A stretch of 46,180 bases of DNA from UBA1351 sp964627665 (GTDB lineage: Bacteria; Bacillota; Clostridia; Lachnospirales; Vallitaleaceae), in assembly GCA_964627665.1 (NCBI GenBank), contig CAZVKG010000024.1:1-46180 (forward strand). Reading direction: 5' to 3'. The stretch's first letter is position 1, and every line of letters begins with the position of its first letter. Position numbers and translations under genes: made by a program. Positions 32,957 through 41,537 of this stretch are shown one piece after another. The notes beneath the pieces were generated by a model. The model was not told where the DNA came from, ran no database searches, and saw nothing but the letters and a program-made list of their open reading frames with translations.

Positions 32957-34213
32957 TTAATTATAAGGAACTTTCTCTCTATTTTCAAATTGACTTCGAT
33001 TAATCAATCGAGATAATAGTGCGCATGCTTCTGCTCGCGTTAGTGCCTTCTGTGGTTCAAATCCTCTGTTTGTTCCTTTCATATATTCTTGCTCAACTGC
33101 TATAGCTACATGATTACGTAGTGCACTTGAGATTTGACCTTGGTCTGAAAATTGATTTAAATAATTCAAATTTGCTCTAGCATTTGCTAACCCGTTTGCT
33201 TTTACAATAGCTACTGCTACATCTTCACGAACTGCCACTTCATTGGGTTCAAAGCTCATAATACCTGAACTGTTTCTATAACCTGTCAAATAGTTTTTTG
33301 ACGATTCCACAACTTGATATGCCCAGTGATTGGATGGTACATCTGAAAATGCTGGGGTAATAGGGTTGGTTGTAGGCAATTGAAGCGATAATACGAGTAT
33401 TTTTGCAAATTCTGCTCTTGATATTGTTTTATTGGGTTGAAACGTCCCGTCCGAATAACCATCTAAAATTCCTAATTCCACCATCTCCATAATATTATCA
33501 TAGGCCCAATGACTTGTTGGTAAATCACTAAAAGCTGATGTTTGGCTACTTGGTGGGGTAGGCGAACTACTTCCGCCTGGGGCCTTCCATTCATATACAT
33601 AGTATGTGCTCATGGAAACGCCACGGTAAAAATTTTGTCGCAAAACCATTTGATCCCCTGTATTGCTTCCGGTCGGTGCTGTAGCTTTTATTGTTTTTTG
33701 AATCGGATTATAGCTTGTTGAATCATAAGAACCACCAATCGTCCAACTACTATTTTTATCCGTATCTACAAATTGAGTTCCTTGTCCCATGCCCGGTGCA
33801 ATATCAACCTTTGGATAAAAGTCTGCTGATGCAAATGCACTAAAGGTAAAAAACGAAAGTGTATTTTCCGATGCTTGAAGATTCAATGAAAGCGACACTT
33901 CTTGACCTTTATAAATAATCTCTGGTGCACCACTAAAAACTGCCGATAGTTTTACACCTTCGCCCTTAACTTTTGTTCCTTGAGAGTTACCTGTATATAT
34001 TGATTTTACCGAAAAATTACTTTGGTTATATGTTACCTGATTATCGTAGGATTCATGAGCATTTGCAGATTTCCATCCTTCATTATTTGGGTGATCAATC
34101 ACACGAACCAAAACCCATGCATTTTCTACTTGTGCTTCTATAGGCGCTCCTACTCCAATACTCCCTATGATTAAAATCATTACCATTAACATTACTTGAA
34201 TCTTATTTTTCAC
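32957..34213 (-). CDS. Secreted S-layer-homology (SLH) protein
   Basis: 418 residues from a GTG at 34213 (GGAG 9 bases upstream). Signal peptide at 1-28 ends PIEAQVENA. An N-terminal beta-rich domain of about 190 residues has no recognised family. A Pro/Ser linker follows (SSSPTPPSSQTS), then three SLH domains: FSDLPTSHWAYDNIMEMVEL with SRAEF, FSDVPSNHWAYQVV with VREDV, and FSDQGQISSALRNH with TRAEA. SLH domains anchor proteins to pyruvylated cell-wall polymer, so this is a cell-surface protein. The gene overlaps the small membrane-protein gene by 11 bp and is probably co-expressed with it. Confidence 0.88.
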   Translation of the reverse strand: MKNKIQVMLMVMILIIGSIGVGAPIEAQVENAWVLVRVIDHPNNEGWKSANAHESYDNQVTYNQSNFSVKSIYTGNSQGTKVKGEGVKLSAVFSGAPEIIYKGQEVSLSLNLQASENTLSFFTFSAFASADFYPKVDIAPGMGQGTQFVDTDKNSSWTIGGSYDSTSYNPIQKTIKATAPTGSNTGDQMVLRQNFYRGVSMSTYYVYEWKAPGGSSSPTPPSSQTSAFSDLPTSHWAYDNIMEMVELGILDGYSDGTFQPNKTISRAEFAKILVLSLQLPTTNPITPAFSDVPSNHWAYQVVESSKNYLTGYRNSSGIMSFEPNEVAVREDVAVAIVKANGLANARANLNYLNQFSDQGQISSALRNHVAIAVEQEYMKGTNRGFEPQKALTRAEACALLSRLINRSQFENREKVPYN

Positions 34214-34604
34214 TTATTTCATCTCCTTGCCTTAAATCAATTTTAACGTTAACAACAACACCCGTTTCATCTAAAAACTTTTGACTCACTTCATTTAATT
34301 CATATTTATCACCCAATCTGTGATAAAAATCGATATGTTTGACTTGTTCATCGTTACCGAAGCTTAAAAATATTCTTTCTTTGTCTAGTACAACCGACAT
34401 TAGCTTGCTCCCCTTATATCCCCATCTATAACACTTATGCTCAGATAGCACTCCAAATGTAGAAATGATGACTGCTTTTGAAGAAGCTTGTGTTGGAATG
34501 GTTAATATTGGATTATCTAAAATAAGTTGCTTATCATGATATATTTTTTTATACACCATCATGGCAAAGCAAAATATGATGAATCCTCCAAACACAACTC
34601 CCAT
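34203..34604 (-). CDS. Small membrane-anchored protein, unknown function
   Basis: 133 residues from ATG 34604, chosen because AGGAGG lies 9 bases upstream; the frame continues to 34637. One N-terminal helix (about residues 2-20, GVVFGGFIIFCFAMMVYKK), then an extracytoplasmic beta-rich domain with ISTFGVLSEHKCYRWGYKG and FLSFGNDEQVKHIDFYHRLG. No family recognised. Translationally coupled to the SLH protein, so a role in exporting, positioning or sensing that surface protein is possible. Confidence 0.7.
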   Translation of the reverse strand: MGVVFGGFIIFCFAMMVYKKIYHDKQLILDNPILTIPTQASSKAVIISTFGVLSEHKCYRWGYKGSKLMSVVLDKERIFLSFGNDEQVKHIDFYHRLGDKYELNEVSQKFLDETGVVVNVKIDLRQGDEISEK

Positions 34605-34637
34605 TGCTTGTTTCCTCCTTTCCAATACGATGGACAA

Positions 34638-34643
34638 AGTATA
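34638..34643 (-). promoter_or_regulatory. Possible -10 box for the membrane protein/SLH unit
   Basis: TATACT on the minus strand, 34 bases before ATG 34604; the -35 region has no good match. It also argues against translation starting at 34637. Confidence 0.3.
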
Positions 34644-34694
34644 GCCCTTTTATTTCAAAAATACATCGGAAAAAAGTATGAATTCAAACCAAAA

Positions 34695-34720
34695 AAGCTT
34701 CATACTAAAGTATGAAGCTT
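34695..34720 (-). terminator. Terminator of the transporter-like/LuxR fusion gene
   Basis: Perfect 12-bp stem AAGCTTCATACT / AGTATGAAGCTT with a 2-base spacer, flanked by A and T runs on both sides, 43 bases after the stop. It may work in both directions. Confidence 0.8.
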
Positions 34721-34762
34721 AAAAAAAGTGAATATATTAACTAAATACAGATATTTTTATAA

Positions 34763-36205
34763 TTATATGTGATTCTTTAATAGTGTACTAATTAGCTCCG
34801 CACGCGTACTAACTTCATATTTTGAATAGATATTACCTGCATGCGTCTTTACTGTACTTTCAGTAATTGAAAGTTTTTGAGCAATCATACGATTTGTTTT
34901 TCCGGACAAAATCTGTTCCAATACTTCTTTCTCACGATTGGTCAGCATCTCGATTCCTATCGTTTCTTGAATCATTTTTGTATACTGAAATTCAGCCATT
35001 TGATTGTAGGCTGCAAGATACGTATGACTTTTTAACAATAAAACTAATTGTCGGTTTAGCACTGGCAATAGCAGTGTTGTAATACATAAAACGACTAAGG
35101 CAAGCACTGTGATTTCTGTTCCTGAAAATTCATGTTGATTGGCTAAATATCCGAGAGCACCACCAACTAATACACCTAAAACATTTGCAGATAAGCCAAT
35201 ACCAAAAACTTTTGAAGGGTTCGTCGTATATTCAAGCATTTCACCCAATACACTCCACCAGAACAAATCAAACACACCAAAACTTCCTAACATTAAAGTA
35301 TTTATTATCAAATATCCGGTTACATTGTGTTCCAAAAGGATAAAAGCTACAAAAGCACTCATCAACATAATTAGAGCGATATATAGAAAAGAAGATCTTT
35401 TTGTATCATATGGTAAATAACGCATAATAGCTAATGCAATAATATACGGTATAGCCCAATACAGCGTTACTATATTTGGTAAATGATTAAACTGTGGGTT
35501 AATGACTTGGTACATCAGCCCGGAATTAATCGTAATAATAAAAACAAAGACAAATAATATTTGAAGTGGTTGTTTTACACCATATGTACTTACAGTTTTC
35601 GACGCTTCTTCGACAATGAATTGAGGTTGGCGAATCAATAAACGCAAAAAAGCCATTCCCCCTAATAGGCATAATAAGGAAAGGAAGAGCCCCACAAATG
35701 ATGATACATATAAATCCACGAAATAGATAATAATCATCACCACATTTGAACAGATCAAAATATCTGCAACTATTTTCAATCGATGCTTTTTCCTAATATA
35801 CTTCTTCAAATAATAGCCCAAAGTTGTCATTAAACATCCACTGAAAAATCCACTAATGATAAGCCCTATTCCCCAAAAAACTGAAGGTACAAATAAAAAA
35901 GGTAATGTAGTAAAAAAACAGAGGATTATACTAGTAAACATCATTCTTTGTATTATTATTTGGGATTTTATGAACCATCCACATAAGAATAAACCTAAAA
36001 AATGTGCCACAATTGTAGCGAAAATATAGGTCGGGAAATAGATTTCAAAATGATCTAGAATACTATAAAGTACACGTCCTTCAAACAAAAAAGACAATAT
36101 ATATGCAAAAGGCAAAGAAAAACCGCCAACGAAAATTAAGTGCTTTTTCCTTGATGTATTCGCATCCGTTATTCCTGTCTGAGTATTTTTAGTTTGACTC
36201 AACAT
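34763..36205 (-). CDS. Twelve-helix transporter-like protein fused to a LuxR DNA-binding domain
   Basis: 480 residues. About 12 hydrophobic helices cover residues 25-395, arranged like a major-facilitator transporter, with no classic transport motif seen. The C-terminal 65 residues are a LuxR/GerE helix-turn-helix: LTNREKEVLEQILSGKTNRM, then KLSITESTVKTHAGNIYSKY. This is a one-component membrane regulator in which the membrane part probably senses a ligand and the tail binds DNA from the membrane. Similar fusions are known to me mainly from Coriobacteriia. It stands between two SLH genes, with its own promoter (36238-36266) and terminator. A likely target is the neighbouring surface-protein genes; this is inference. 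Confidence 0.85.
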   Translation of the reverse strand: MLSQTKNTQTGITDANTSRKKHLIFVGGFSLPFAYILSFLFEGRVLYSILDHFEIYFPTYIFATIVAHFLGLFLCGWFIKSQIIIQRMMFTSIILCFFTTLPFLFVPSVFWGIGLIISGFFSGCLMTTLGYYLKKYIRKKHRLKIVADILICSNVVMIIIYFVDLYVSSFVGLFLSLLCLLGGMAFLRLLIRQPQFIVEEASKTVSTYGVKQPLQILFVFVFIITINSGLMYQVINPQFNHLPNIVTLYWAIPYIIALAIMRYLPYDTKRSSFLYIALIMLMSAFVAFILLEHNVTGYLIINTLMLGSFGVFDLFWWSVLGEMLEYTTNPSKVFGIGLSANVLGVLVGGALGYLANQHEFSGTEITVLALVVLCITTLLLPVLNRQLVLLLKSHTYLAAYNQMAEFQYTKMIQETIGIEMLTNREKEVLEQILSGKTNRMIAQKLSITESTVKTHAGNIYSKYEVSTRAELISTLLKNHI

Positions 36206-36237
36206 GATATAAGTACCTCACTTATTTTATATTCGAT

Positions 36238-36266
36238 ACTTTACCATTTTTTCACAAAGTTTTCAA
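36238..36266 (-). promoter_or_regulatory. Promoter of the transporter-like/LuxR fusion gene
   Basis: On the minus strand, TTGAAA (36266-36261), 17 bases ending in TGG, then TAAAGT (36243-36238), an extended -10 form. It is divergent from the SLH gene promoter at 36313. Confidence 0.6.
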
Positions 36267-36312
36267 GGAGTTATTTTTAGCTTCTTTTGTTCTTAAACTC
36301 TTTTTACAAGTA

Positions 36313-36321
36313 TGGTATACT
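36313..36321 (+). promoter_or_regulatory. Extended -10 promoter of the plus-strand SLH gene
   Basis: TGG directly followed by TATACT, about 37 bases before the AGGGAGG ribosome-binding site. No clear -35 box; the divergent LuxR-type regulator is a candidate activator. Confidence 0.5.
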
Positions 36322-36364
36322 TAAATTGTAACAAAACCACATCTTCATCTTAGGGAGGTTCACT

Positions 36365-37876
36365 ATGAAAGCTAAGTCTACTTTTATTTTCTTTGTCCTT
36401 TTTCTATTCATTTTTAATTTTACAGCATCTGCAACAACTTTTTTCGACATTAATGATAGTCCCCATCAAGAAGCTATTATAGAAATGTCCAATCTTGGGA
36501 TTTTAGACGGAATTGGTAACAATTTATTCGCTCCAAATACTGAGCTTAATCGAGCAGCCGCTGCAAAAGTATCTGCACAACTATTAGGTTATTCCGAAGA
36601 TGATGCATTTGAAGCTTCAACACTGAATCCCCAATTCAATGATATAATAGGTACGCAACACGAATGGGCATTGGGTTGGATTAATCTCATGGCTGAGGAA
36701 GGTATTCTTCAAGGTGTCGGCTCTAATGAATATGCACCGGGTACTCCTCTTAAAATCGAACATTGGGCTACCATTTTAATCCGAATTTTACAACATGAAA
36801 CCGACAATATGTCATGGCCTGATGATTATAATCAAACTGCCCTTAATTTAGGACTTGATAAGCAATTAGCATATGAAGGCTCCGCAATTATCAATCGAGG
36901 TCAAATGGCGCAAATGACAACAACAGCTATTTATGATGTGCTACGTCCAGATGGAGAAAAAATTATCAATTTAGTTGATTTCCATGTAGAAGATAGCGAA
37001 AATGTAAACGATATAACGATTTATGATAATGCCCAACTCAGTTTACAGCTTGACAGTTCTGTCGTACCGACTGGCGGTAATCAAGTTATTCAGATAACTG
37101 CAACAGCTACTTATGGGCCAAATAATCTGCCGGCTACGAATACGCGTATTGAATTTTTTGCAAATGCGGGAAATCAAGTTCGCCATTCACAGCTTAGTGC
37201 TCGAGAAGGATTGACTAATCAAAACGGTCAAGTAACAGTGAATTACTTGACTCTTGCCGAAGATGATGAACAAGTTCTTCTTATAAAAGCGAATATCCAA
37301 ACAGACGGCAATTGGGTCGACACTGATATTTATGCAATGGCTTCTAATACAGCAGCATCAATTAGTGGTAGAATTACTAATCCTTTTGACGGCTCGATAC
37401 TATCAAATATTGAATTTGGATTGTCGCAAGTTAGTGGAAAGTATATTCCTGTCCCAGTTGATTCAAACGGGTATTATAATATGGCTATTCCTGCAGGTGA
37501 ATATTATTTCAATTATTCTATTAATGTAAGTGAAAGCGTTCCTTATACTGGTCAATTTGAAGGCTCTCATTCATCACTTTCCACAAGGGGAGATTTGCGC
37601 TATTCTTTTCAAAAAAATATTGTTAATGGCAATAGTTATGCCATTAGCTCTGAAATGGGTATTCTCACGGGTACTAGTAATTTATCGCCGAATAGTGAAA
37701 TTTTCATTACAGAAAAGGGCACGTCAAACACGGTCATTGCTGTCATTAATTCCGAACAACGTTTTCTCATTTCAATTCAACCCGGTACTTACGAAATTGG
37801 AACGCGCACCGGAACTATATTAAAAAATAATGTAACGATTAATAGAAATCAGATTACAGATGTTGGCGGAATTTAG
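36365..37876 (+). CDS. Secreted SLH protein with Ig-like and CarboxypepD-reg-like domains
   Basis: 503 residues. Signal peptide at about 1-23 (FLFIFNFTASA). Two clear SLH domains (FFDINDSPHQEAIIEMSNLG with NRAAA; FNDIIGTQHEWALGWINLMA with KIEHW) and a degenerate third (NRGQMAQMT) fill residues 24-195. Their usual TRAE motif is altered. A bacterial Ig-like (Big_1) domain follows at about 215-310, with NGQVTVNYLTLAEDDEQVLL. Then come carboxypeptidase-regulatory-like repeats (SGRITNPFDGSILSNIEFGL; GYYNMAIPAGEYYFNYS). A surface-anchored structural or adhesive protein is likely. AGGGAGG precedes the ATG. The stop overlaps that of the convergent MarR gene. Confidence 0.88.
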   Translation: MKAKSTFIFFVLFLFIFNFTASATTFFDINDSPHQEAIIEMSNLGILDGIGNNLFAPNTELNRAAAAKVSAQLLGYSEDDAFEASTLNPQFNDIIGTQHEWALGWINLMAEEGILQGVGSNEYAPGTPLKIEHWATILIRILQHETDNMSWPDDYNQTALNLGLDKQLAYEGSAIINRGQMAQMTTTAIYDVLRPDGEKIINLVDFHVEDSENVNDITIYDNAQLSLQLDSSVVPTGGNQVIQITATATYGPNNLPATNTRIEFFANAGNQVRHSQLSAREGLTNQNGQVTVNYLTLAEDDEQVLLIKANIQTDGNWVDTDIYAMASNTAASISGRITNPFDGSILSNIEFGLSQVSGKYIPVPVDSNGYYNMAIPAGEYYFNYSINVSESVPYTGQFEGSHSSLSTRGDLRYSFQKNIVNGNSYAISSEMGILTGTSNLSPNSEIFITEKGTSNTVIAVINSEQRFLISIQPGTYEIGTRTGTILKNNVTINRNQITDVGGI

Positions 37877-38328
37877 ATTTCTAACCGTTTTGTCATTTGA
37901 TACACTTTATCAATGGCTTCAAAGTATTCTTTACGTTCATCCTCACTAAATTGTGCCACCAATTGATTTATATATGTTAGATGTTTTTCTTTGAAATCAT
38001 CGGCCACTTCAAGGCCTAGGTCTGTTAATTCAAGATTATACACACGTTTATCGCTTTCATCTTGGGTTTTTTGAATATATCCAAGTTTGATCAGCTTAGC
38101 TGCTACCGGTGTAAAAGAGCCCTTTTCAAGATTTAATCGACGGCTCACCTCTGACATCGGTAGTATCTTATGGGAGCTTAAGATGACAAGCGTTAAAATA
38201 TGTGTATGAAAAAGATTCTCAGGATGTGCATAGTGGTTTGTAAAGGAGCGAAAAAAAACGTGTTCTAATGAATGCTTTAGATTAAAAATGCCTTCAACCG
38301 ATTTATATAGTTTGTGTTGCTTCTTCAT
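37873..38328 (-). CDS. MarR-family repressor of the MATE pump
   Basis: 151 residues from ATG 38328, supported by GGGG 9 bases upstream; the frame continues to 38352. A winged helix spans about 40-110 (ILPMSEVSRRLNLEKGSFTP, LIKLGYIQKTQDESDKRVYN) with dimer helices at both ends, as in MarR/MepR. It is encoded directly downstream of, and overlapping, a MATE efflux gene. A GTTAG-N6-type inverted repeat is present in that operon's promoter (39713-39728). Ligand-released repression of its own operon is the likely mode. Confidence 0.87.
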   Translation of the reverse strand: MKKQHKLYKSVEGIFNLKHSLEHVFFRSFTNHYAHPENLFHTHILTLVILSSHKILPMSEVSRRLNLEKGSFTPVAAKLIKLGYIQKTQDESDKRVYNLELTDLGLEVADDFKEKHLTYINQLVAQFSEDERKEYFEAIDKVYQMTKRLEI

Positions 38329-39685
38329 GATTCGCATCCCCTTTGTATTCATGCATCATTGAACGATATGTCTTTAGAAGAACTATCACGGTAACAACAA
38401 CGGCTAGCCCATCTGCTATCGGCGTTACAATCCATATTCCTGTAAGGCCCCATACTTTTGGCAAGACAATAACAAGTGGGATAAAAAAGATGAATTGTCT
38501 TAATAATCCCAAAAACATGGACATATTTCCTCTTGCTATTGATTGGTGAAAAGCCGTTCCCATAAAACTAATGGTAAGTACCGGAAGCATCAAAATAAAT
38601 ATGCGTAATCCGTAAGCTGCCATTGGAATCGTCTCTGATCCGGTTTCCAAAAATAAACCAACAAAAAACGTTGCAAACAATTCCATAAAGATAAAAACAA
38701 TCGTTGAAAAAATGAATCCAATCCACATCGCTTTTTTCAAGGTCTCAAAAACTCTTGAATAGTTTCTTGCTCCATAGTTATACCCAATAATCGGCTGCAT
38801 TCCTTGAGTTATCCCAATAATTGGCATAACAAAAAATGTATATAGGCTGTTAATGGCTCCGATGGACGTAACGGCAGCTGTTCCTCCATACTCTAATAAT
38901 CCACGGTTAAGTAAAGTTAAGGAAAAGCTAGTTCCCAGAGTTGACAGGAATGTTGCTGCACCGATACTTAATATACTTTTTGCTATTGAAAGGTCCAAAA
39001 TAAAATCGTGCAATGACACTCTAATAATACTTTTCTTGGAAAAATAATACACTAAATAAATCATTAATCCACTAAATTGGCCAATAATCGTTCCATAAGC
39101 GGCTCCTGCTACACCTAGACCCATCAAGCCAATAAATACATAATCTAAAATAATGTTCATAATCGCTGCAACTATCATAACCATCATCGATAATCTGGGT
39201 TTTCCCTCTGTTCGCACAAAGTTGCTAAAAATAAAGGACAACATTTGGAAGATAAATCCACCGAGAATAATCTGCATGTATGTTTTTGAATATCCAAGCG
39301 TATCAATATCTGCTCCAAAAATCTTTAAAATCGCCTCAATATTTATAAAAAAGAGAATCAATATTGTTGCCGTAATAATAAAACCCATGAGAAGCGTGTT
39401 GGCAAACACACGATTTGCTTCATGATATTTTTTTTCTCCAAGTTTAATGGAAAGCAGGGCTGCACCACCGATTCCGATTAATCCACAAAAAGCAAAAATA
39501 ATCATCATAATCGGAAAGGCAATAGTTAAGCCGGCAAGGGCGTTTTCTCCGACCAATCGTCCGATAAAAATTCGATCCACAATATTATATATAGCATTAA
39601 CCAGCATTGCAATGATTGCAGGTATTGAATACCGTATTAATAATGTTCCTACAGGCTTTGTTCCTAACTCTAATGTTTCTTTCAT
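38303..39685 (-). CDS. MATE-family multidrug efflux transporter, MepA-like
   Basis: 460 residues with 12 helices. The MATE N-half begins PVGTLLIRYSIPAIIAMLVN and has YNIVDRIFIGRLVGENALAG, a hallmark of the MepA-like branch; the C-half contains IIGITQGMQPIIGYNYGA. It exports cationic drugs or dyes using Na+ or H+ gradients. The pairing with a downstream overlapping MarR gene and an operator in the promoter mirrors the mepRA arrangement of Staphylococcus aureus, although the gene order is reversed here. Substrates are not predictable. Confidence 0.9.
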   Translation of the reverse strand: MKETLELGTKPVGTLLIRYSIPAIIAMLVNAIYNIVDRIFIGRLVGENALAGLTIAFPIMMIIFAFCGLIGIGGAALLSIKLGEKKYHEANRVFANTLLMGFIITATILILFFINIEAILKIFGADIDTLGYSKTYMQIILGGFIFQMLSFIFSNFVRTEGKPRLSMMVMIVAAIMNIILDYVFIGLMGLGVAGAAYGTIIGQFSGLMIYLVYYFSKKSIIRVSLHDFILDLSIAKSILSIGAATFLSTLGTSFSLTLLNRGLLEYGGTAAVTSIGAINSLYTFFVMPIIGITQGMQPIIGYNYGARNYSRVFETLKKAMWIGFIFSTIVFIFMELFATFFVGLFLETGSETIPMAAYGLRIFILMLPVLTISFMGTAFHQSIARGNMSMFLGLLRQFIFFIPLVIVLPKVWGLTGIWIVTPIADGLAVVVTVIVLLKTYRSMMHEYKGDANHEEATQTI

Positions 39686-39712
39686 TTTTTATCCTCTTTC
39701 GACTTCTCGTTT

Positions 39713-39728
39713 AGTTAGTTTTCTAACT
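39713..39728. promoter_or_regulatory. MarR/MepR-like operator
   Basis: Inverted repeat AGTTAG / CTAACT with 4 bases between, placed just downstream of the -10 box and covering the expected start region. It contains the GTTAG half-site that I recall for S. aureus MepR. The MarR protein encoded in this operon is the obvious binder. Confidence 0.65.
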
Positions 39729-39736
39729 GTTTGATA

Positions 39737-39765
39737 ATATTAGCATCGTTTCGGACAAAAGTCAA
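39737..39765 (-). promoter_or_regulatory. Promoter of the MATE-MarR operon
   Basis: On the minus strand, TTGACT (39765-39760), 17 bases, TAATAT (39742-39737). It lies within 40 bases of the end of the haem operon. A short palindrome AATGATATCATT overlaps its upstream side. Confidence 0.7.
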
Positions 39766-39777
39766 ATGATATCATTC

Positions 39778-40284
39778 CTATGTTTTAAATGTTTCTTCCC
39801 GTTTTTTTATGGCCATTCGAAGTTTTTCTATATCTGCATCATGAATCGATTCACTTAATTGTTCAACATATTGCTTTGCAAATCCCGGACTCTTCCCATC
39901 GGTTGATACGGCAATGGTGAGGTTTTCTTTTCGCTTTGTTGCCATAAAGCTTACATCTGAACCACTATTTCGGTCTGTCGTCAAACACCATATATGCTGA
40001 CGCTCACATAAATCGTGAATGTCTTGATTCAAGGCTTCATGATCCGTTGCCGCAATCACAAAATCCATGTCGCAAAGGTCAGAAGGTTCAAAAGCCTTCT
40101 TTTTCGAAAATATCATCGGATGGGTCGCCGTCTCTTTATCAAAAGCTTCACAAAATTCAGTGCTAACGCATACAACCTTAGCGCCTTCTTTGGCCACCGT
40201 AATTGCTTTGCGAAGACCAATTATGCCACCACCCACAACAAGGACGTTTTTATTTTGCAAATGAAGCATGACCGCAAGTCCCAT
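39778..40284 (-). CDS. Precorrin-2 dehydrogenase (sirohaem synthesis)
   Basis: 168 residues from ATG 40284, with GGAG 6-7 bases upstream; the frame continues to 40308 inside hemA. NAD-binding motif VVGGGIIGLRKAIT, then FVIAATDHEALN and TTDRNSGSDVSFMATKRKEN, typical of the CysG N-terminal/Met8 family. It oxidises precorrin-2 to sirohydrochlorin; Met8-type members may also insert iron. The short length suggests dehydrogenase activity without a full chelatase domain. It is the last gene of the operon, one base after the hemA stop, and takes its substrate from the CobA domain encoded upstream. Confidence 0.88.
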   Translation of the reverse strand: MGLAVMLHLQNKNVLVVGGGIIGLRKAITVAKEGAKVVCVSTEFCEAFDKETATHPMIFSKKKAFEPSDLCDMDFVIAATDHEALNQDIHDLCERQHIWCLTTDRNSGSDVSFMATKRKENLTIAVSTDGKSPGFAKQYVEQLSESIHDADIEKLRMAIKKREETFKT

Positions 40285-40285
40285 T

Positions 40286-41527
40286 TTATTCTCCTTCTCC
40301 AAAGTCAAAAAGTTTTTCTATTAACATCTTATACTGAACCATCGTATCGGATTCCTGAATTGATTTCAATTGTGTCACAGGCTCCTTAATCATTTGCCAT
40401 GTGCTCCGCTTTAATAGGGTTTGAATCGATTGAAGTTGCTTTGGATTCAGTTGAAGTCCTTCAAGTATTTCTTGTCCTTCTTCAAGAATCTGTCCTTGTT
40501 TCTCATGAAACGCTTTGATTATGCCATCGGCTTTGGCTCGTAGAATCCATAACTCGATTTCCTTAACTTCTTCATGAATAAGTCGTTTTATTTGATGTGC
40601 CATTTCTTGGCGTTGGAGTTGGTGTTGTGACGCAATATTGCGCAAAGCATCAAGGGTAATAACGCGCACATGGTCAAGCGTATCAATAGCAGGGTCAATA
40701 TCTCTCGGCACTGCCATATCTAAAAACGTGATTGGGTGCTTCACATCCTTGATATAGCGCCGTTCAATAATTATATGTGGCGAAGCTGTTGCCGAGATAA
40801 CAATATCAACGTCATCTAAGTATCGATACCGTTCATCATATTCAATATGCGCAATATTTTTACCGGCATAGACGTCCACACGTTCCTTACAGTGGGTACG
40901 ATTTGTCAAATAAATCTGTCCCGTTTTTTCCAACTCAATGTATTTTAGTAACAATTGTCCCATGTCACCGGTTCCGATCATGAGAATCCGCTGATTTTCT
41001 AATGTTCCTAAAACTTCTTTTAAATATTTAATCGCAATAGATGCCACGGATAGCTGATTTTCCGACAATTTATATGCGTTACGTACTTTTTTTGAAAAGG
41101 TAATGGCTTCCCGCACCACTTTCGTTAAGTATTTTTTACTGCTTCCTTGTTCGATCGAAAAATCTAAGGCTTGCTTCATTTGTCCTAGTATTTCATCCTC
41201 GCCTAATATTAAGGAATCAAGGCCACTAGCCACCTGATAAATATGTTGAATAGCCACTTCATATTGCTTTACATATAAAAATTCTTCTATTTTTGTTCCA
41301 GCGAGTTTTTTGTAGTAGTTTTTTATGGTCTGAATATCCCGCTCCATATATTGTGTTGCAATATAAATTTCACTTCGATTACATGTGGATAGAATCATAA
41401 ATTCATGAATATGTTTTTCTTGAAAAACCTGTGTAGCTTGGCACTTCATACTTGTCGTAAATGCCGCTTCCCCACGAAGATCTACATCTGCATTTTTATA
41501 GGATAAGCCTATAACAGCTATTTCCAT
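40286..41527 (-). CDS. hemA: Glutamyl-tRNA reductase
   Basis: 413 residues. Catalytic Cys49 lies in STCNRSEIY. The NADPH-binding motif is ILMIGTGDMG, followed by YLTNRTHCKERV. The C-terminal dimerisation helices run from about 310. It reduces glutamyl-tRNA(Glu) to glutamate-1-semialdehyde, the first committed step of the C5 tetrapyrrole pathway. The partner aminotransferase is encoded 10 bp upstream, so the two enzymes that share an unstable intermediate are made together. Ribosome-binding site GGAGG. Confidence 0.95.
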   Translation of the reverse strand: MEIAVIGLSYKNADVDLRGEAAFTTSMKCQATQVFQEKHIHEFMILSTCNRSEIYIATQYMERDIQTIKNYYKKLAGTKIEEFLYVKQYEVAIQHIYQVASGLDSLILGEDEILGQMKQALDFSIEQGSSKKYLTKVVREAITFSKKVRNAYKLSENQLSVASIAIKYLKEVLGTLENQRILMIGTGDMGQLLLKYIELEKTGQIYLTNRTHCKERVDVYAGKNIAHIEYDERYRYLDDVDIVISATASPHIIIERRYIKDVKHPITFLDMAVPRDIDPAIDTLDHVRVITLDALRNIASQHQLQRQEMAHQIKRLIHEEVKEIELWILRAKADGIIKAFHEKQGQILEEGQEILEGLQLNPKQLQSIQTLLKRSTWQMIKEPVTQLKSIQESDTMVQYKMLIEKLFDFGEGE

Positions 41528-41537
41528 TCTTTGCCTC

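Noticed and set aside
39766..39777. Terminator for the haem operon at the AATGATATCATT palindrome
   Set aside because: The stem is 6 bp with no loop and no T run, and it overlaps the MATE promoter side.
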